From: CAVQBP01 sp964448105
Lineage (GTDB): Bacteria; Bacteroidota; Ignavibacteria; Ignavibacteriales; Ignavibacteriaceae
Direction: 5' to 3'
Length of the DNA: 48,699 nt
Assembly (NCBI GenBank): GCA_964448105.1
Contig: CAYUVK010000028.1
Location: 1 to 48,699 of the forward strand
A model generated the notes under the pieces. It saw only the letters and a list, made by a program, of their open reading frames with translations, had not been told where the DNA came from and did no database searches. Position 1 is the stretch's first letter. Each line of letters opens with the position of its first letter. Shown here one piece after another: positions 34,437-43,496 of the stretch. The position numbers were made by a program, and so were the translations under genes.

Positions 34437-36014
34437 ATGAGTAGTACTAATGTAAAAGTCGGCAGAATAGATGATTTCAAAAAAGGTGAAATGAAATCTG
34501 TTTCTGTCGGTGAGGGCAAAGAAATATTAGTAGTTAATATTGATGATCAAATTTATGCAGTTGGTTCACATTGTACTCATTATGGTGCACCATTAGCTGA
34601 AGGTGCTTTAAGCGGTGATACAATTATTTGTCCATGGCACCACGCTTGTTTTAATGCAAAAACCGGGTCACTTAAAGAACCGCCTGCATCCGATGATTTA
34701 CCAAAATTTGAAGCGGTAATTGAAAATGATAATGTATTAGTCGAAGTTCCAACTGAATTTCCATACAATAAAATTCCTGAAATGTCGCAAAAAGAAGATG
34801 ATTCAGAGGAGAATTATGTAATTATTGGCGGAGGTGCTGCAGGTTATGCTGCTGCTCAAGCAATGAGAGAGGCGGAGTATAAAGGAAAGATTACTATTAT
34901 TACAGAGGAGAACCGTACTCCGTACGATCGGCCCAACTTAAGTAAAGATTATTTGCAGGGTACTGCCCAGAAAGAATGGATGCCTCTGCGTTCGGATGAT
35001 TTTTATAGAGAGTATGGTATTGAATTTATGTTTGATATGAAAGTAAATAAAATAAATATTAAAGAGAAAATAATTTCATTTGAAAAGGGGGAAGATTTAT
35101 CATACAATAAACTATTAATCGCTACAGGAGGAATACCGAGACAACTATACATACCTGGTTCGGATTTAAAAAACATTTTTTATTTAAGAAGTTTCTCCAG
35201 TTCGGATTTTATAATTGATGCCGCAAAAAATTCAAAACGGGCTGTTATAATAGGTTCAAGTTTTATAGGTATGGAAACTGCGTTTAGTCTAAGCCAAAGA
35301 GGTATTGCTGTTACTGTAATTTCACCGGATACAGTTCCATTTGAACATACTCTAGGTAAAGAGATAGGGGAACTATTACAAAGACAACATGAAGAGGGCG
35401 GTGTTACTTTTAAGCTGAAAACAAACGTGAAAAATTTTGAAGGAAATGGGAAGGTTGAATCTGTAGTTTTAGGGAATGGAGAAAAAGTAAAAGCCGATTT
35501 TGTAGTTATAGGAATCGGAGTTAAACCGGCAACTGATTTTATTGAAAGACTTGAAAAAACTCCTGATGGAGGAATAAAAGTTGACAATACTTTCTGGGCG
35601 GCAGAAAATATTTATGCTGCAGGTGATATTGCCGTATTTCCTTATTGGTTAACCGGGGAAGATGTAAGAATAGAACATTGGCGGACTGCTCTTCAAGAAG
35701 GGCGGACTGCAGGTTTTGCAATGGCGGAGAAAAATATTGAGTATGAAAGCATTCCTTTTTTCTGGACCCACCAGGCAGGAGTGGATATTAGATATGTGGG
35801 GTATGTGAAAAACTGGGATGATATAATTTATTGGGGAGATGTTTCCTCTAAAACATTTGTAGCCTTCTATGTCAAGAACAATAAAGTCGTAGCTGCTGCT
35901 GGAAATGATCGGGATAAAGAAATTGCTGCAATTGAAATTTTGATGAAAATGAATAAATTGCCAGCACCGAAAGAATTAAAAAATGGTACGATTGATCTTA
36001 TTTCTTTGTTATAA
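34437..36014 (+). CDS. Rieske domain-NAD(P)H/FAD oxidoreductase fusion (AIFL-like)
   Basis: Two-part 525-aa flavoprotein. The N-terminal Rieske [2Fe-2S] domain (about 5-108) has ligands C46 and H48 (CTH) and C65 and H68 (CPWH). It is followed by an FAD/NAD-linked reductase (about 125-450: YVIIGGGAAGYAAAQAM, DRPNLSKDYL, AVIIGSSFIGMETAF, NIYAAGDIAVFP) and a reductase C-terminal dimer domain (about 450-525). It resembles AIFL/Nfrl proteins and ferredoxin reductases that pass electrons to oxygenases, but no oxygenase gene is nearby; the electron acceptor is unknown. ATG with AAAGGAT upstream. A broken FAD-dependent oxidoreductase fragment follows 11 bp later. Confidence 0.92.
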   Translation: MSSTNVKVGRIDDFKKGEMKSVSVGEGKEILVVNIDDQIYAVGSHCTHYGAPLAEGALSGDTIICPWHHACFNAKTGSLKEPPASDDLPKFEAVIENDNVLVEVPTEFPYNKIPEMSQKEDDSEENYVIIGGGAAGYAAAQAMREAEYKGKITIITEENRTPYDRPNLSKDYLQGTAQKEWMPLRSDDFYREYGIEFMFDMKVNKINIKEKIISFEKGEDLSYNKLLIATGGIPRQLYIPGSDLKNIFYLRSFSSSDFIIDAAKNSKRAVIIGSSFIGMETAFSLSQRGIAVTVISPDTVPFEHTLGKEIGELLQRQHEEGGVTFKLKTNVKNFEGNGKVESVVLGNGEKVKADFVVIGIGVKPATDFIERLEKTPDGGIKVDNTFWAAENIYAAGDIAVFPYWLTGEDVRIEHWRTALQEGRTAGFAMAEKNIEYESIPFFWTHQAGVDIRYVGYVKNWDDIIYWGDVSSKTFVAFYVKNNKVVAAAGNDRDKEIAAIEILMKMNKLPAPKELKNGTIDLISLL

Positions 36015-36025
36015 ATATTTAAAAT

Positions 36026-36176
36026 ATGCATCGATATGATGCTGTTATTATTGGTTCGAGACCGAATGGATTAGCCTCGGCAATTACAGTTGCCGAAGCA
36101 GGTTGCTCTGTAAAAATTTTTTGAAGCAAAGGAAACTACGGGCGGCAGTACATTTCAAATGAGTTTACTCCTCTAA
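36026..36176 (+). pseudogene. N-terminal fragment of a phytoene-dehydrogenase-like FAD oxidoreductase, frameshifted
   Basis: From ATG at 36026 the frame reads MHRYDAVIIGSRPNGLASAI then TVAEAGCSVKIF and stops at a TGA. Shifting the frame at the run of T (about 36117-36122) continues as FEAKETTGGSTFQMSLLL and then stops at 36174-36176. Together these are the first 50 or so residues of the FAD-binding domain of a phytoene-desaturase-like NAD(P)/FAD oxidoreductase; the dinucleotide motif is damaged (GSRPNG for GSGPNG). The rest of the gene is absent and the 220 bp to the MFS gene shows no continuation. Confidence 0.85.
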
Positions 36177-36396
36177 ATTTTATTTTAATATTCACTCCCT
36201 TATAAGAATTTTCCTAACTATTTCTGCAATAAAAATATTTTTTTGAATTGAGATAAATCAATTAAAACCGTCAGAAATTTATCAATAATGAATAAAAGGT
36301 TATGTTTGTTAGTAATATTTTGATTTATTAATAAGATATTATGGTAAGTAACTTTCTTTAAAGCAACTATTAAGCTTATTCTTTGAGGTTTTTATA

Positions 36397-37629
36397 GTGA
36401 TTAAAAAGTTAATGGATTATTTAGGAGTTAATAATGCTGTAATGGCTCTTTCAATTGCCCGAATGGCTGATGCTGTCGGGAACAGCATATTATTTATCAT
36501 AATTCCCTTATACGTAGCAAAGCTGCCTAAAGAATATTTTCATTTCCCAATACCGGTTTTGGTTGGAGTCTTAATTTCATTATACGGCTTTGTCTCTGCA
36601 ACATTACAGCCTGTTATGGGTGCATTATCGGATAAAATCGGAAAAAGAAAAATTCTTATTCAAGCCGGATTAGGATTAATAGGTATAAGCACCTTAGCTT
36701 ATATTTTTGCACAACATTTTTTTGATTTACTTATTTTAAGGACATTTCAGGGTATTGCAGTTTCAATAACAATTCCAGCATCGATGGCTTTAATGGCTGA
36801 GATTACAAAAAAAGAAACAAGGGGTAGTGCAATGGGAGTTTACAGTACTCTAAGAATAATTGGTTTTACAATCGGACCTTTAGTTGGAGGATTTCTTAAA
36901 GTTCACTTTGGTTTTAATGCTGCTTTTTATGCGGGCTTCGGCTTCATTATACTTGCAATGTTTTTGGTACAAATATGGGTTAATGATGTAAACGTTAAAA
37001 AGAAAAAAGAGGAAATAAAAAGCAAGATCAAAATTTTCGAAAAAAACCTTATTAGCCCTGGAATCTTGAGCGCTGCTTCTGCAACATTTATGATGGCTGC
37101 TGCTTTTTCTATTTTAACTGCTCTTGAGAATGAATTCAATTCAAAATTAAATATTAATGCTTTCCAGTTTGGAATTGCATTTAGTATGCTAATGGTAACC
37201 AGGTTGTTATTTCAAGTTCCGCTGGGAAAATATTCTGATAAAATCGGCAGAAAACCTTTAATACTTGCAGGTCTGCTTCTTATGTGCCCGGGAACGATAT
37301 TATTAGGAATAGCAGGTTCTTTAAATCAATTAATTATTTATAGACTTTTACAGGGTATTGCTGCCGCCGGTATCGCTGCCCCTGCATTTGCAGTTGCTGC
37401 CGATCTATCTCGTTCGGGTGGTGAAGGAAGGCAGATGAGTATTATAACAATGGGATTTGGTCTGGGTATAGCTACCGGACCTTTGATAGCGGGCCTACTT
37501 GCGGTAATATTTTTTGAACTTCCTTTTTTTGTCCTGGGATTTCTATCGTTAGTTGCTGCATGGATTGTCTACCGTTATATGCCGGAAACAGTTGTGAGCC
37601 CAATGGCATTATTTAAACAAAAATCATAA
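36397..37629 (+). CDS. MFS transporter
   Basis: Inner-membrane permease of 410 aa with 12 predicted helices. The MFS motif between helices 2 and 3 is present as GALSDKIGKRKILIQ, with a related copy in the second half, GKYSDKIGRKPLILAG. The two six-helix bundles are separated by a charged loop (KKKKEEIKSKIKIFEKN). The start is GTG with GAGG about nine bases upstream; the next ATG is six codons on. Substrate cannot be read from the sequence; it is followed by a glucoamylase pseudogene and may once have served sugar transport, or be a drug-type exporter. Confidence 0.88.
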   Translation: MIKKLMDYLGVNNAVMALSIARMADAVGNSILFIIIPLYVAKLPKEYFHFPIPVLVGVLISLYGFVSATLQPVMGALSDKIGKRKILIQAGLGLIGISTLAYIFAQHFFDLLILRTFQGIAVSITIPASMALMAEITKKETRGSAMGVYSTLRIIGFTIGPLVGGFLKVHFGFNAAFYAGFGFIILAMFLVQIWVNDVNVKKKKEEIKSKIKIFEKNLISPGILSAASATFMMAAAFSILTALENEFNSKLNINAFQFGIAFSMLMVTRLLFQVPLGKYSDKIGRKPLILAGLLLMCPGTILLGIAGSLNQLIIYRLLQGIAAAGIAAPAFAVAADLSRSGGEGRQMSIITMGFGLGIATGPLIAGLLAVIFFELPFFVLGFLSLVAAWIVYRYMPETVVSPMALFKQKS

Positions 37630-37703
37630 TAACTTTGTTAACAGTTTTAATAAAGATTCTCGAATCTCTATCCTTTTAAATTAACATTATATTCGGATTA
37701 GAA

Positions 37704-39277
37704 ATGGATAATGCAGAATTTGCACCGGGAGGTCCCCGTATTCCTCCCAAATGGACTTCAAGCAGTAAGAGCGGTGTTGGAACTGCTTATAATAGTCACA
37801 GCAAAGTCTGGTTTACTATTAGTCATGGAATTTTAAATGAAATATATTATCCCCGTATAGACACTGCATGTACACGGGATATGGAGTTTATAGTTACAGA
37901 CGGTAAAGACTTTTTTTCCGAAGAAAAAAGATCTGCAAAAAATATAATAGAATATTTATCCGAAGGTGTGCCTGTATATAAACTGGTTAATACCTGCAAT
38001 CAAGGTTTTTATAAAATTAATAAGGAAATTATAACTGATCCCGATAGAGATTGTGTTTTACAAAATGTTAAATTTACACCCTTAAAAAAGAATGTACAAT
38101 TTCATCTTTATGCCCTCATTGCTCTGCATATTAGAAATCATGGTGAAGGTAATAACGGATGGATAGGCAATTATAAAGGTTTTCCTATGTTATTCGCTGA
38201 AAGAGACGGAATTACTTTAGCAATGGCTTGTTCGGTTCCCTGGAAAATAATGACGACGGGTTATGCCGGTTCCTCCGACGGCTGGCAGGATTTAATTGAG
38301 AACAAAATCTTAACCAGACAATATGAAAAAGAAAAAAGCGGAAATATTGCTTTAACAGCGGAAGCTGATCTTGAAAAATCCAAAGATAATACTTTTGTTT
38401 TAAGTATATCTTTTGGTGAAAATTATTTTGAAGCAGGACAAAAAGCTGCAGCAAGCTTGTTTGAAAGCTTTGATAATATAAAGACGAAATACATAAATGA
38501 ATGGCAGCAATGGCAGAAACAATATTTATCATTTAAGAATGAAAAAGATTCTACTTCAAAATTAAATATGATTAGTGCATCAATTTTGCAGATTCACCAG
38601 GCTAAAAGTCTTAAAGGCGGTATAATTGCAAGTCTTTCAATGGATATGGTGAGCATGAAGATGGAAGCCCATTTGATGGTACCGGCACCGGCAGAGCCTG
38701 GCCTTTATTAACGGGTGAACGCACTCATTATGAAATAGCAGCAGGTAATTTTAAAGAAGCTAAAAGATTAAAAAAAGCTATGGAATCTTTTGCTAATGAA
38801 GGCGGCATGTTCCCGGAACAACTTTGGGATTCTAATGACATTCCTGAAAAAGAATTATTTTTTGGAAAGCCTTCAGGTTCTGCTATGCCATTAGTTTGGG
38901 CACATGCAGAATATCTAAAGCTTTGTGTTTCACTTCAACAAAAAAAAGTTTTTGATATACCGCCGCAGACTTATCAAAGATATATTGTAAATAAAGTTAC
39001 TTCAAAGAATTTTATGTGGCGGTTTAATACCAAATGCCGCTCTATGCCGAAAGGAAAAAATTTAAGAATTGAAGTTGCAGTCCCTTGTAAAGTGTACTGG
39101 ACAATAGATAACTGGAAAACAAAACAAAAAAGTTCTGTTTCCGATAGCGGTCTGGGAATATATTTTTTAGATCTTAATACAAAAAACCTTACCTCCGGTA
39201 ATAAAATAATCTTTACTTTTTATTGGACTGAAGCAAATAAATGGGAAAATATAGATTATACCATTGAAATTGAATAA
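37704..39277 (+). pseudogene. GH15 glucoamylase, catalytic domain deleted and frame broken
   Basis: The 5' part encodes the bacterial glucoamylase N-terminal beta domain (GPRIPPKWTSSSKSGVGTAY, VWFTISHGILNEIYYPR) and the first helix of the catalytic barrel up to GGIIASLS (about residue 311). At about 38634-38645 the text jumps to NGYGEHEDGSPFDGTGTGRA in another frame, followed by WPLLTGER, GGMFPEQLWD, LFFGKPSGSAMPLVWAHAEY and an intact C-terminal beta domain to the stop at 39277. Roughly 250-300 residues are missing compared with the usual length of about 800, including the middle of the barrel, and the frame differs across the junction. Both halves are otherwise clean, so the deletion looks recent. 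Confidence 0.92.
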
Positions 39278-39622
39278 GATCAATATATCATCCCTAAAGG
39301 GATTTTCAATTCTAAATAGAAATCTTAGTTAAAAATATTTCATCCCTACGGGATTAAATTTTATAATCCCAGAGGGATGGCATATTATTAACAAAAATGG
39401 GAAAAATAAAATAGAATCCCTTTAGGAATGACATATAAAAACATAATATTGTTTTAAATGAAAATAATTGCTTTAATTTTAATTCAAAAATACAATTCTT
39501 AAGTTAACGCCGATGCTCAAGGAGAGGACACGTATTTGGATAAATTTAATAAAAATAAATAGACGTTTATCCAAATTTATCACTCATTATCCGGAATCTG
39601 GTATCCGGCATCTTGATCATTT
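39278..39622. repeat. cluster of four ATCCC-nnn-GGGAT dispersed repeat units
   Basis: Units: ATCCCTAAAGGGAT (39290-39303), ATCCCTACGGGAT (39342-39354), ATCCCAGAGGGAT (39366-39378) and degenerate ATCCCTTTAGGAAT (39416-39429). The first two have ATATCAT/TTTCAT on the left; the last two carry the mirror flank GGCATAT/GACATAT on the right, so two units point each way. The remainder of this 345-bp spacer, to the Asp-box gene, holds a phrase-like repeat TATCCGGAATCTGGTATCCG (39590-39609) and no gene. Confidence 0.88.
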
Positions 39623-42600
39623 TTAGTTCTCCTTACTAATTTTCTTACCAAGAACTTCCCACTTTTTTTCAAGTTCGCTAAGCTGTTTATTATAGTCTGC
39701 AAATAAATTATGTTGCCCTTGCGTAGGAGCTGCATCGGCTGTTTGAACTGAAGATGCAAAACCGGCTAAAACTCTGCTTACATTTGCTATATCAGAATTC
39801 AAATTTTTAAGTTTTTCAAAAAGGTTTTGTTGGATTGATTCACTGTCATTTTTAATTACGGTATTTACTTTATTAAACAATTCAACAGATTTGTTTAATG
39901 TTTTCTGAACCTCTTGAGCAAGCTCAAGCTGAGCTTCTAATTCGGTCTTACTTATTTTTACTCTTGGATCAAGCTTCACTTCAAGTTCTTGGATATAATC
40001 TTTCCCGTTTACAGTAAGTATAATTTTGTATTTACCCGGCATTACCAAAGGCCCCATCGGAAGAACAGGTGTGCCTACTGTCCATACTGCGGCGATAGAA
40101 TAATCATAGATTAATGCTTTTGGACGGGGGTATCTTAGATCCCATACAAATCTATGCATGGCAGCTCCGGTTGAGAGATCCTTATCTTCCCCAAGCCATC
40201 TTTTATCAAAGTAAATATTAGAAGGAAGGCTCTCCGGTTTTTCATCACTTGAATAATTGCGAATTAAATTTCCTTTGGAATCATATATTGATAATTTAAT
40301 TATACTATTAACACTATCCTTCAACCAATAATCTATGATTACACCATCCGGTGGATTTTGACCTAGTGGTGTAGATGGAGGCCATGGAGTATCGTGATTA
40401 GTGTTTCCCCGCATTCTCCATGCTTGTGCCGGTTTAAAAAGGTATGCAGATTTTTGTGTCAAATCATTTGAGATTTGTCTTAGAGGTGAAAGATCATCCA
40501 ATATCCAAATACCTCTTCCCTGGGTAGCCGCGATAAGATCACCGTGATGTACTAAAAGATCTCTAATTGAAGTAGTTGGAAAATTTAATTTTAAAGGAAG
40601 CCAGTACTTACCATCATTAAAAGAAACATACATGCTTCTGTTGGTTCCGGCAAATAAAAGCCCTCTCTTTTCATTATCAGAACAAACAGCATTTACGTAT
40701 TCATTACCCGGTATTCCGTTAATTATCTTTTCCCATGTTTTTCCATCATCGGTAGTCTTTAAAATTAAAGGTGCAAATTTATCTAATCTTCTTGTATTGA
40801 CTGCAGCATATGCCGAATGAATTTCAAATGGTGAAGGTGAAATTTTATCTATTCTTGCCCATAAAGGAACAGAAGGAGGTGTAACATTTTTCCAATGTTT
40901 GCAATAATCTGTAGTTAGATGAATTAATCCGTCATCAGTCCCGACCCATATAACTTTTTCAGAAATAGGTGAAGGAGCAATACTCCATATAACACCAAAA
41001 CCGCATTTTGCAGCTTGTTCATAATCCGGATTATTACAACTTGATGTATCTACATCACTGCTTTTCCGGCTTAGATCGGGGCTCACAATATTCCAATTGT
41101 CCCCATCATCGGTTGTTCTAAAAAGGTATTGAGCTCCGAAATACAATGCATGAATTCCCACTGGTGAAAATTCAATAGGTGTTATCCATGAATAACGGTA
41201 TTTCACTCTGGTCGGAAAAGCTGCATAACTTGAATGAGGCAATGGTGATACATCAATAGATTGACGCGTTATTTCATTAAAACGATGCAGGCTTCCTCCC
41301 AATCCGCTGCCAAATACAATATCATGATTTCCAGGTTTAGGTATATCATAATCTCTTTCATCGGCACCAACCGGATGCCAATCGCGCAATTCGATTACTC
41401 CGTAAGGTCCCTGGCTAAGGATTTCAACGGTGCCATTGTCCTGCTGCCCGCTATAAATTCTATAAGGGAAACGGTTATCAGCAGCGAGATGGTAAAACTG
41501 TCCTGTAGGTTGATTATACCAGCTTGACCAGCTATTGCCATTATCAACTGTAACTACTGTTCCCTGATCGGAAGCGGTTATCATATGATCGGGCAGTTTA
41601 GGATTTATCCATATGTAATGATAATCATCTCCCCCCGGAGAACCTTTAAAAATTCCGAATGTCTTTCCGCCATCTGTTGATTTATGAATTGATCTTCCCA
41701 TTACATAGACTGTCGAAGGATTTACTGGATCAACATTTACTCTCGAAAAGTATGAACTTACAAGTTCCGAGTCACTATTCATTAATTTCCAGGAATAACC
41801 TCCATTGTTTGAAGCATAAAATCCACTTTTTCCTCCTCCAGCATCAATAGTAGCATATACTATTTTTGCATCCGTACCTTGTCCGGCTGCAAGACCAATT
41901 CTTCCGAGAGGACCTTTAGGTAATCCATTACCTTTTAGTTTTGTCCAATGTAAACCGAAGTCTTCACTTTTATAAATTCCCGATGAATTTCCTCTCTGGG
42001 CCAGAAAATAATCAAGCCATGGATAGGATCGCATCTGCCAGAGTGCTGCATAAATAATTTCAGGCTTTTTCATATCGTAAGCCATATCGACAGCACCTGT
42101 TGAATCATTTAAATATAATACATGTTTCCAATTTTCACCGCCATCTGTTGTTAGGTAAACCCCTCTAGCCTTACTATCTCCAAAAACATGTCCTAATGTT
42201 GCAACCAAAACTTTATCGGGATTATGAGGATCAACTAAAATTTTACCGATATATTTCGTTTCTTTTAAACCGATATTCCTCCATGTTTTCCCGCGGTCAC
42301 CGGTCTTAAAAACTCCGTTTCCATCAAGTATATCATAACGAAGAGCAACCTGTCCCGTTCCAACATAAATTATATTAGGATTTGATGGAGCTATTGCTAG
42401 AGCACCAACAGCCGAAGCTGATTCATTCTGCATCAATGGTTCCCATGTTCTTCCGGCATCAACGGTTTTCCAGATACCGCCGCCTGCTCCCCCAAAATAA
42501 AAAGTATTAGGCTTATCAGGAATTCCTTCCGCAACTGTTCCCCAACCTGCACGGTAAGGACCGATCAATCGCCATTTCATTCCGGAGTAAGTTTTTTCAG

Positions 42601-42679
42601 ATATCGATTGAGGATAAACCGAAAAGATAAGCTCTAAGATTAATATAAAGACATATAAGAAAAAATTTTTAACTTTCAT
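39623..42679 (-). CDS. secreted Asp-box (BNR/VPS10-like) beta-propeller protein
   Basis: Exported protein of about 1018 aa; the ATG at 42677-42679 gives a clean signal peptide (VKNFFLYVFILILELIFSVY), while a TTG four codons upstream is less likely. At least ten Asp-box repeats of the form S/T-x-D-x-G-x-x-W are spread over about 60-720 (KTVDAGRTW, KTGDRGKTW, LTTDGGENW, KSEDFGLHW, KSTDGGKTF, RTTDDGDNW, KTTDDGKTW and others), building one or two beta-propellers as in sortilin/VPS10 and xyloglucanase families. A C-terminal beta-sandwich and a coiled coil (about 910-1018) follow. These proteins are usually annotated as glycosyl hydrolases, but no catalytic residues could be identified, so enzymatic function is unproven. 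Confidence 0.85.
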   Translation of the reverse strand: MKVKNFFLYVFILILELIFSVYPQSISEKTYSGMKWRLIGPYRAGWGTVAEGIPDKPNTFYFGGAGGGIWKTVDAGRTWEPLMQNESASAVGALAIAPSNPNIIYVGTGQVALRYDILDGNGVFKTGDRGKTWRNIGLKETKYIGKILVDPHNPDKVLVATLGHVFGDSKARGVYLTTDGGENWKHVLYLNDSTGAVDMAYDMKKPEIIYAALWQMRSYPWLDYFLAQRGNSSGIYKSEDFGLHWTKLKGNGLPKGPLGRIGLAAGQGTDAKIVYATIDAGGGKSGFYASNNGGYSWKLMNSDSELVSSYFSRVNVDPVNPSTVYVMGRSIHKSTDGGKTFGIFKGSPGGDDYHYIWINPKLPDHMITASDQGTVVTVDNGNSWSSWYNQPTGQFYHLAADNRFPYRIYSGQQDNGTVEILSQGPYGVIELRDWHPVGADERDYDIPKPGNHDIVFGSGLGGSLHRFNEITRQSIDVSPLPHSSYAAFPTRVKYRYSWITPIEFSPVGIHALYFGAQYLFRTTDDGDNWNIVSPDLSRKSSDVDTSSCNNPDYEQAAKCGFGVIWSIAPSPISEKVIWVGTDDGLIHLTTDYCKHWKNVTPPSVPLWARIDKISPSPFEIHSAYAAVNTRRLDKFAPLILKTTDDGKTWEKIINGIPGNEYVNAVCSDNEKRGLLFAGTNRSMYVSFNDGKYWLPLKLNFPTTSIRDLLVHHGDLIAATQGRGIWILDDLSPLRQISNDLTQKSAYLFKPAQAWRMRGNTNHDTPWPPSTPLGQNPPDGVIIDYWLKDSVNSIIKLSIYDSKGNLIRNYSSDEKPESLPSNIYFDKRWLGEDKDLSTGAAMHRFVWDLRYPRPKALIYDYSIAAVWTVGTPVLPMGPLVMPGKYKIILTVNGKDYIQELEVKLDPRVKISKTELEAQLELAQEVQKTLNKSVELFNKVNTVIKNDSESIQQNLFEKLKNLNSDIANVSRVLAGFASSVQTADAAPTQGQHNLFADYNKQLSELEKKWEVLGKKISKEN

Positions 42680-42798
42680 TTTCGAAGCCAACTGTTGATA
42701 AGATTATTTTTTTAATTAGCAGTTTTTTAATATACAAAGGTTAAATGAAAAGAAAAAAGAATCATTGATGGAATTGATAGGTTCAATATTCACTATCT

Positions 42799-43265
42799 CT
42801 AATTTAGTTTGGTATTTATGTTATTAAGCCTCATATAAACAGTTAATTGCCCTCGGTGATGAACCCAATGATTAATGGTTGAACTAATGGTCTCATCCTT
42901 AGGTGAACTGAATAAAGTTATTCCGTTATTTTTTAGATAAAATAGTTCCGATAATTCTTGGTTCGATACTTTTTGCAATGCATTTGTGCAGCTTTTATAT
43001 TTTCATCAAAATGATTTACCAATTCAGAAGTATTTTTTGGTCAAAATGTTTGAAAGTTGCAAAATCAATTATAGATTTTTCTATTGTTTCGGTTATCCAT
43101 TTGGGAATTTCCGCGACAAGCAGAGTCAGATATCCTAGGACATAGACTTTTCATGAGGTTCCAGCTAAATAGACTTTCGGGAATTCTTTCAAGACACTTT
43201 CTGGCAGATGGAGTCTCTGTTTCCATTTCATGAAGAAAAAACTTTCCTAAGCTTTCGGTATTCAT
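42799..43265 (-). pseudogene. DinB-family pseudogene with multiple frameshifts
   Basis: Starts MNTESLGKFFLHEMETETPS and RKCLERIPESLFSWN, then continues in a second frame as LGYLTLLVAEIPKWITETIE and SIIDFATFKHFDQK, and in a third as ALQKVSNQELSELFYLKNNG then TINHWVHHRGQLTVYMRLNN, ending at a TAG (42799-42801). Together this is a DinB-like damage-inducible/thiol-transferase-type protein, including the NH..HHRGQ metal-binding segment, broken by at least two frameshifts. The C-terminus is also short. The spacer from 43266 to 43496 holds no gene; it ends in the TCAGCC repeat. Confidence 0.88.
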
Positions 43266-43463
43266 GTTTTTTATTCTTTCTAATAATAAAAATTGATAGG
43301 TTAATTAGATAGAGACGAATATAATAAAACATACGTGAAAATGTTTTGACATCAGATAATTTGAATTTGGATGGTTTCAGTCTTTGAGAACAATTATACA
43401 AATATTTCTCAAAAGAAATATGTTAATTCAAAAATAACTTTTTACTTTTGAATTCTGACTTTT

Positions 43464-43490
43464 TCAGCCTCAAGCTGATCAGCCTTGGGC
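43464..43490. repeat. degenerate TCAGCC/GGCT hairpin repeat downstream of hemB
   Basis: TCAGCC-tca-AGCTGA (43464-43478) followed by TCAGCC-ttg-GGCT (from 43479), with flanks CTTTT and AAGACTT matching the copy at 31643-31671. It lies immediately after the hemB stop on the minus strand and could act as the operon's terminal hairpin. Confidence 0.7.
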
Positions 43491-43496
43491 TAAGAC

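Noticed and set aside
36397..37629. MFS gene as part of the decaying segment (pseudogene)
   Set aside because: The frame is intact over 410 codons with both MFS motifs and a ribosome-binding site before its GTG, so it is called functional.
39287..39429. CRISPR-like array
   Set aside because: Units are short palindromes in alternating orientation with irregular spacing (about 12-40 bp) and no cas genes are present.
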